Part shown: positions 15,868 to 19,307 of the stretch, in pieces
Layout of the letters: each line of letters begins with the position of its first letter
Numbering within the stretch: the first letter of the stretch is position 1
From: an uncultured Fidelibacterota bacterium
Lineage (GTDB): Bacteria; Fidelibacterota; Fidelibacteria; Fidelibacterales; Fidelibacteraceae
Reading direction: 5' to 3'
Assembly (NCBI GenBank): GCA_937862595.1
Contig: CALMFL010000154.1
Location: 1-19,307, forward strand
DNA: 19,307 bases
Translations under genes and position numbers: made by a program
Notes under the pieces: model-generated
The model's input: only the letters and a program-made list of their open reading frames with translations
Told to the model about the DNA's origin: nothing
Database searches by the model: none

Positions 15868-16191
15868 TCACCGGCTGATCGGGATAAAATGAAAGGCCGG
15901 TTCTTCATAGGGGTGGGCGCCGATCAGCGCAGCTTTTACGGCCTCGCGCGCCGCTTCCGGAACGATGCATTCCGCTTTGATCTCCCGGACGCGGGTGTCT
16001 GCGCCGGCTTCTCCGATAAAGGGGGAACTGTGCCGGCCCGGCCGGAAACGGCCTTCGCCCGGGCAGGTCCATGCGCAGCGGTCATACGCCCCGTAGTCCC
16101 CCGCTCCGGCGGAAAAGACGGCCTCCAGGACCGCCTCAAGGTGGGTCTCCGGCACATAGAAGCCCAGAAGATACCAGCGGGGCTCAGACAT
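15868..16191 (-). CDS. Stand-alone NIF3/YqfO-type domain protein (COG3323-like)
   Basis: 107 residues, no signal peptide. The pattern GDYGAYDRCAWTCPGEGRFRP, then FIGEAG, then a strand pair and the ending AHPYEEPAFHFIPI, is that of the PII/CutA-like insertion domain of NIF3 proteins, here as an independent small protein. Such free-standing versions occur in many bacteria. Their function is not established; the CutA/PII-like fold suggests a small-molecule or metal sensor. The start ATG lies inside the end of lpdA (8-bp overlap, ATGTCTGA), so it is translated together with lpdA. Confidence 0.78.
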   Translation of the reverse strand: MSEPRWYLLGFYVPETHLEAVLEAVFSAGAGDYGAYDRCAWTCPGEGRFRPGRHSSPFIGEAGADTRVREIKAECIVPEAAREAVKAALIGAHPYEEPAFHFIPISR

Positions 16192-17575
16192 GGATCGCCT
16201 CGCCCAGGGCGTTCTCCGCGGTCTCCATGATCAGTTCGCTGAGCGTGGGATGGGCGTGAATGGTTTCGGCGAGCATTTCCACGGTCATTCCCCGGCTCAG
16301 CGCCAGGGTCAGTTCCGCGATCAGTTCGGTCGCTTCCGCGCCGATGCAGTGGGCGCCCAGGACCTTATGGGTCTTTGCGTCAACCACGCATTTCAGGAAT
16401 CCGTCCGGACGGCCGATGGCAATCGCTTTCCCGATCGCACGGTAAAAGACCGTGGACACGGTATGATCGATCTTCCGGGAAACGGCGTCCCGCTCCCGCA
16501 GTCCGACCGACGCGACCTGCGGCTCGCAGTAGGTGCAGCCGGGGATATGCAGGGGGTCCAGCGGCGCGGGGGATCTTCCCTGAATGTGGTCGATCGCGAT
16601 CAGGGCTTCCCGGCTTGCCTTGTGGGCAAGGCAGGGCGTGCCCGCCATGTCGCCGATGGCGTAGATGCCCGGGACGGACGTCATGCCGTTCGCATCGGTT
16701 TTCACAAACCCGCGTTCAAGGGCGATCCCGACCGTCTCCAATCCGATATCCTCGGTATTGGGCGCGACCCCCACGGCGGAAAGTATCATATCGGTCTGCA
16801 GCTTCAGGGTTTCGCCGGACTGCTCGAGCGTTAAGTCCAGTCCCTGCTCCGTGCGTTCGAGCCGGGTGACCTTGCTGCCGGTCAGACAGCGGATCTTCTG
16901 TTTTTTGAACTGGCGCAGCAGCTCTTTGGAGATATCGGCGTCCTCGTTCGGCAGGATCGCGTCCAGGGCTTCAATGACGGTGGCGTCGACCCCGAGATGC
17001 TTGTAAATGTAGGCGAATTCAATGCCGATCGCGCCCGCACCGATGATAACCATGCGTTCGGGAAGGGTTTCCAGTTCCAGGGCATGGCGGCTGCTGATGA
17101 CGTCCGTCCCGTTGACGGGAATATGGGGCAGGGATTTCGGCCGGGATCCGGTCGCGAGGATCAGGTGTTCCGCATGGACCGTCTCGCTTTCACCGCCGGC
17201 CTTTTCGACCCGCAGTTCATGTTCGTTCAGCAGGCGGCCATGGCCTTCGATGACGGTGACCCCTTGCTTTTTCAGAAGATAGGCGACGCCTTTGGACAGG
17301 CGTCCGGCCACCTCGCGCGAACGGGAGATGATCCGGGACATATCCGCCCGCACCGCGTCGGCCTCGATGCCCAGTTCGCCGGCTTCCCGTATGTCCCGGA
17401 GCCGGTTGACCGAATGGATGATCGCCTTGGTCGGGATGCATCCCCAGTTCAGGCAGACGCCCCCGATCTGTTCTTTTTCAACGACCGCGGTTTTCAGCCC
17501 CCGCTGCGCGGCGCGAAGTGCGGCGACGTAGCCGCCGGGACCGGATCCGAGGATTACGACATCATAGGTATTCAT
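16184..17575 (-). CDS. lpdA: Dihydrolipoyl dehydrogenase (E3)
   Basis: 463 residues, full length. It re-oxidises dihydrolipoyl groups with NAD+ for 2-oxo-acid dehydrogenase or glycine cleavage complexes. The FAD site is GSGPGG (10-15). The redox disulfide is C41/C46 in GGVCLNWGCIPTK. The NAD site is VIIGAGAIGIEFA, the second FAD motif is YAIGD, and the catalytic dyad is H442 with E447 in HPTLSE. All key residues are present. No E1, E2 or glycine cleavage gene is in the window, so its partner complex is encoded elsewhere. A strong AAAGGA ribosome site overlaps the end of the preceding gene, only 13 bp away. Confidence 0.96.
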   Translation of the reverse strand: MNTYDVVILGSGPGGYVAALRAAQRGLKTAVVEKEQIGGVCLNWGCIPTKAIIHSVNRLRDIREAGELGIEADAVRADMSRIISRSREVAGRLSKGVAYLLKKQGVTVIEGHGRLLNEHELRVEKAGGESETVHAEHLILATGSRPKSLPHIPVNGTDVISSRHALELETLPERMVIIGAGAIGIEFAYIYKHLGVDATVIEALDAILPNEDADISKELLRQFKKQKIRCLTGSKVTRLERTEQGLDLTLEQSGETLKLQTDMILSAVGVAPNTEDIGLETVGIALERGFVKTDANGMTSVPGIYAIGDMAGTPCLAHKASREALIAIDHIQGRSPAPLDPLHIPGCTYCEPQVASVGLRERDAVSRKIDHTVSTVFYRAIGKAIAIGRPDGFLKCVVDAKTHKVLGAHCIGAEATELIAELTLALSRGMTVEMLAETIHAHPTLSELIMETAENALGEAIHV

Positions 17576-17588
17576 AAAAGGGTCCTTT

Positions 17589-19112
17589 CTATTTGATCAG
17601 CGTCATTTTGCGGGAAACTGAAAAACCGGGCATGCTCAGGCTGTAGAGATAGACGCCCGAGGGCAGGTCCGAAGCCTCCACCAGGACCTGGTGCGTCCCG
17701 GCTTCGAGGTATCCGGAAAACACGCCGGATACTTTTCTGCCCGAAAGGTCCCGGATATCCAGGCTGATCTGCTCCCCGCGCTCCAGATGAAAACGGATGG
17801 CCGTCAGGGGGTTGAAGGGATTCGGATAGTTCTGATACAGGGTGAAGCCCAGCGGCACGTAAGGGTCGCCGTCCAGGGCGGTCGTCGAGAAAACAACCGA
17901 CTGCACGCAGTTCAGTTCAAAATCGCTGATCACGATCCGCTCGGGTCCGCTGCCGGAAGTCAGCATCTGGGCTCCGGAGGGCCTCAGCACCATGGCCTGG
18001 TTCTCCAGATAGTTTTCCGGAACGCTGGCGGCGACGGGTTTGGGCCGGTTGTTCTCATCGCCCCAGGGCGCGCCGAACATGGCGATCATGGAGTCGTTAT
18101 CCACATCCAGGATGACCCAGCGCGATGCATGGGGCGAGGGCGGCGGGGTACCGCTGCTGACCGTGGTGATCGCGCGGTAATCATTCCCGAAAATAACGAT
18201 GCCTTCGTCGCGGTCGATCCAGTCGAGTGACGAAGGCCATGCTTTGTAAAAGATGGTATTGCTGTCCGTCTCCTCGGAATAATTGCCGAGGGTGTCTGCC
18301 GGCAAAAAAGGCTCGGTCCCGGGCTCCGCCGACTCGTACACGATGATCCCGATCCCGTTGGCGTGCGTTGCGGAGAACAACTGGGTCACGCCCAGTGTCG
18401 TCGTCCGCGCCAGGATCGCATTCTGGAGCGTGGGGGTATAGGGGATGGCTTCGTCGATGAAATTCAGGTCTTCATCCAGAATATGCAGGGGTTCCGCCAT
18501 GGGATAGGGCGCAAAATAGATATAGCCGCTCACCGGATCGTGCGCCGCCTTGACAAAGGTCCGGACCGGCTTGTCATCCATGCCGGGATGCCAGCGGGCG
18601 ATCCCGCTCCCGTCGCGGTAGTCGATCTTATACAGCGTGGATCGCGCGGTATAGAGAATATTTCCGTCCGCGTCCAGACTGATGCCGCGGCAATTGCCGT
18701 TATAGGGGCTTTCGAGGTAGAGAGTGTCCTTGCTGCCGTCCTCAAATTCAAGGAATTCAAGCGGCGAAAAGGCGGCCTCGGTTCCGTCGGGAAGAAAGCA
18801 GCGGATTCCGGCCAGACGGATCATGTCGTCTTCCCCGCGGGCATAGGCGTTGCTGTATCCCGAATAAAAGCCCGCCCAGCGTTTCCCTTCCGGATCGGTC
18901 ACCAGGCCGTAGGGTTTGGACTGATTGCCGATATCCTCCCCCGTGGTGCTGCGGGTATTGACCAGAACGCTGTCCGCGCCGCCGAAATGATAGAGCAATT
19001 CCTGATAATAATAACCCGGGGTCCCCGCGATCAGAGGGAATGCTGTCATGACCAGGGACAGGATCATTCCGGTCATGCCCTTTATTCTATGTGTGCAAAA
19101 GTTCGATGTCAT
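17589..19112 (-). CDS. Secreted protein of unknown function with a T9SS sorting domain, beta-propeller-like
   Basis: 507 residues. Residues 1 to about 29 form a signal peptide; a start at Met13 would give a more compact one, but AAAGGA precedes the first ATG. Residues from about 30 to 410 contain NHL/YVTN-like blades (for example KPYGLVTDPEGKRWAGFY, RGISLDADGNILYTARSTLYKID, HDPVSGYIYFA), so a beta-propeller is likely. The last 80 or so residues (LYQNYPNPFNPLTAIRFHL to MTLIK) are a type A T9SS sorting domain. No catalytic motif is recognised. It should be exported and surface-bound or released. It ends 13 bp before lpdA, and its last bases share CTATTTGATCAGC (plus strand) with the NAGPA genes. 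Confidence 0.85.
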   Translation of the reverse strand: MTSNFCTHRIKGMTGMILSLVMTAFPLIAGTPGYYYQELLYHFGGADSVLVNTRSTTGEDIGNQSKPYGLVTDPEGKRWAGFYSGYSNAYARGEDDMIRLAGIRCFLPDGTEAAFSPLEFLEFEDGSKDTLYLESPYNGNCRGISLDADGNILYTARSTLYKIDYRDGSGIARWHPGMDDKPVRTFVKAAHDPVSGYIYFAPYPMAEPLHILDEDLNFIDEAIPYTPTLQNAILARTTTLGVTQLFSATHANGIGIIVYESAEPGTEPFLPADTLGNYSEETDSNTIFYKAWPSSLDWIDRDEGIVIFGNDYRAITTVSSGTPPPSPHASRWVILDVDNDSMIAMFGAPWGDENNRPKPVAASVPENYLENQAMVLRPSGAQMLTSGSGPERIVISDFELNCVQSVVFSTTALDGDPYVPLGFTLYQNYPNPFNPLTAIRFHLERGEQISLDIRDLSGRKVSGVFSGYLEAGTHQVLVEASDLPSGVYLYSLSMPGFSVSRKMTLIK

Positions 19113-19193
19113 TTTTTTCCTTTAACCGATAATAAAAAAAGATACGACCTTTTTGGCGAACGGATAAAAGATTTGTTGATCCCTTGCAGCGGG

Positions 19194-19226
19194 GAGAGAA
19201 AATGACGGCTCCGCTTGCCGGAGCGG
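19194..19226 (-). terminator. Possible weak terminator of a gene to the right of the window
   Basis: GCTCCG (19209-19214) and CGGAGC (19219-19224) form a 6-bp stem with loop CTTGC. On the minus strand the stem is followed after a few bases by TTTTCTCTC. This is weaker than the 5706-5736 terminator, and the gene it would serve is not visible. Confidence 0.3.
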
Positions 19227-19259
19227 CGGATCGCGGCTGTTCCGCCTTTGATCCGCCGC
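19223..19259. repeat. Nested inverted repeat in the right flank
   Basis: GCGGCGGATC (19223-19232) and GATCCGCCGC (19250-19259) are perfect 10-bp complements. Inside them GCGG (19233-19236) pairs with CCGC (19242-19245) around CTGTT, leaving a 4-base bulge. There is no T-run directly next to it, so it is not a standard intrinsic terminator. Confidence 0.7.
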
Positions 19260-19307
19260 AAATGTCCCCCGGAAAACCACGCCGTAACGCATCCCCCGCC
19301 CGTACCC

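Larger units (their letters stand above)
19113..19307. other. Non-coding right flank with promoter region
   Basis: These 195 bp hold no gene I can support. An open frame crosses on the minus strand but has no homology I recognise. The part next to the gene (19113-19175) is AT-rich and contains TATCTTTT, a weak -7-like box, without a matching -33 element. The remainder is GC-rich and dominated by inverted repeats. Confidence 0.5.

Noticed and set aside
18363..19205. Plus-strand open frame of 280 codons at the right edge
   Set aside because: Most of it is antisense to the secreted T9SS protein, and no ribosome site or domain was seen.
1..19307. Search for CRISPR arrays, tRNA, rRNA, insertion sequences and phage genes
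   Set aside because: No regularly spaced short repeats, cloverleaf-like segments, rRNA stretches, transposase or integrase motifs were seen. The only long repeat is the 756-bp coding module, and it lacks terminal inverted repeats and target duplications.
19113..19307. Open minus-strand frame running from the window edge to a TAA near 19130, possibly the end of another gene
   Set aside because: The short product has no recognisable motif and crosses two hairpins and the presumed promoter region, so coding cannot be supported without the DNA to the right.

Overview
The window is 19.3 kb of bacterial chromosome in which every supported gene lies on the minus strand. Several signs point to the FCB (Fibrobacterota-Chlorobiota-Bacteroidota) superphylum or an adjacent candidate phylum such as Cloacimonadota or Marinimicrobia. 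The secreted proteins end in type IX secretion (Por) C-terminal sorting domains with the NYPNPFNP signature. The rotary ATPase has the compact E-DUF2764-A-B-D-I-K layout known from Bacteroidetes-like and Chlamydia-like bacteria. Two upstream regions carry matches to the Bacteroidetes promoter TTG/TTTG-N18-20-TAnnTTTG. The phylum is an inference; no rRNA gene is present.

Layout, in the direction of transcription (right to left). 19307-19113: untranslated DNA with inverted repeats. 19112-17589: secreted T9SS-cargo protein of unknown function. 17575-16184: dihydrolipoyl dehydrogenase. 16191-15868: small stand-alone NIF3/YqfO-type domain protein. 15853-15823: probable promoter. 15799-13048: parA, parB, an M23 LytM-type membrane-anchored peptidase, and bactofilin. 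13039-5763: V/A-type ATPase genes E, DUF2764, A, B, D, I, K, closed by a strong intrinsic terminator at 5706-5736. 5617-1: three consecutive paralogues encoding secreted NAGPA-family (phosphodiester glycosidase, PF09992) proteins; two are complete and the third runs off the left edge.

How the genes work together. From parA to atpK all genes overlap or are separated by less than 40 bp, so chromosome segregation (ParAB), cell-wall shaping (M23 peptidase plus bactofilin) and an ion-pumping rotary ATPase probably share one transcript of about 10 kb. The K proteolipid has the full set of side chains that bind Na+ in the Enterococcus hirae enzyme, so the pump is probably Na+-coupled. The NAGPA cluster looks like an outward-facing glycan-processing or surface-protein family.

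The most striking observation is that the two complete NAGPA genes share a 756-bp block (517-1272 and 3152-3907) that appears base-for-base identical. It runs from the stop codon to an in-frame domain border, while their N-terminal two thirds are strongly diverged and differ greatly in base composition. This looks like recent gene conversion or cassette exchange of a carbohydrate-binding-like plus T9SS-sorting module, unless it is an assembly join. No tRNA, rRNA, CRISPR array, IS element or phage gene was seen.
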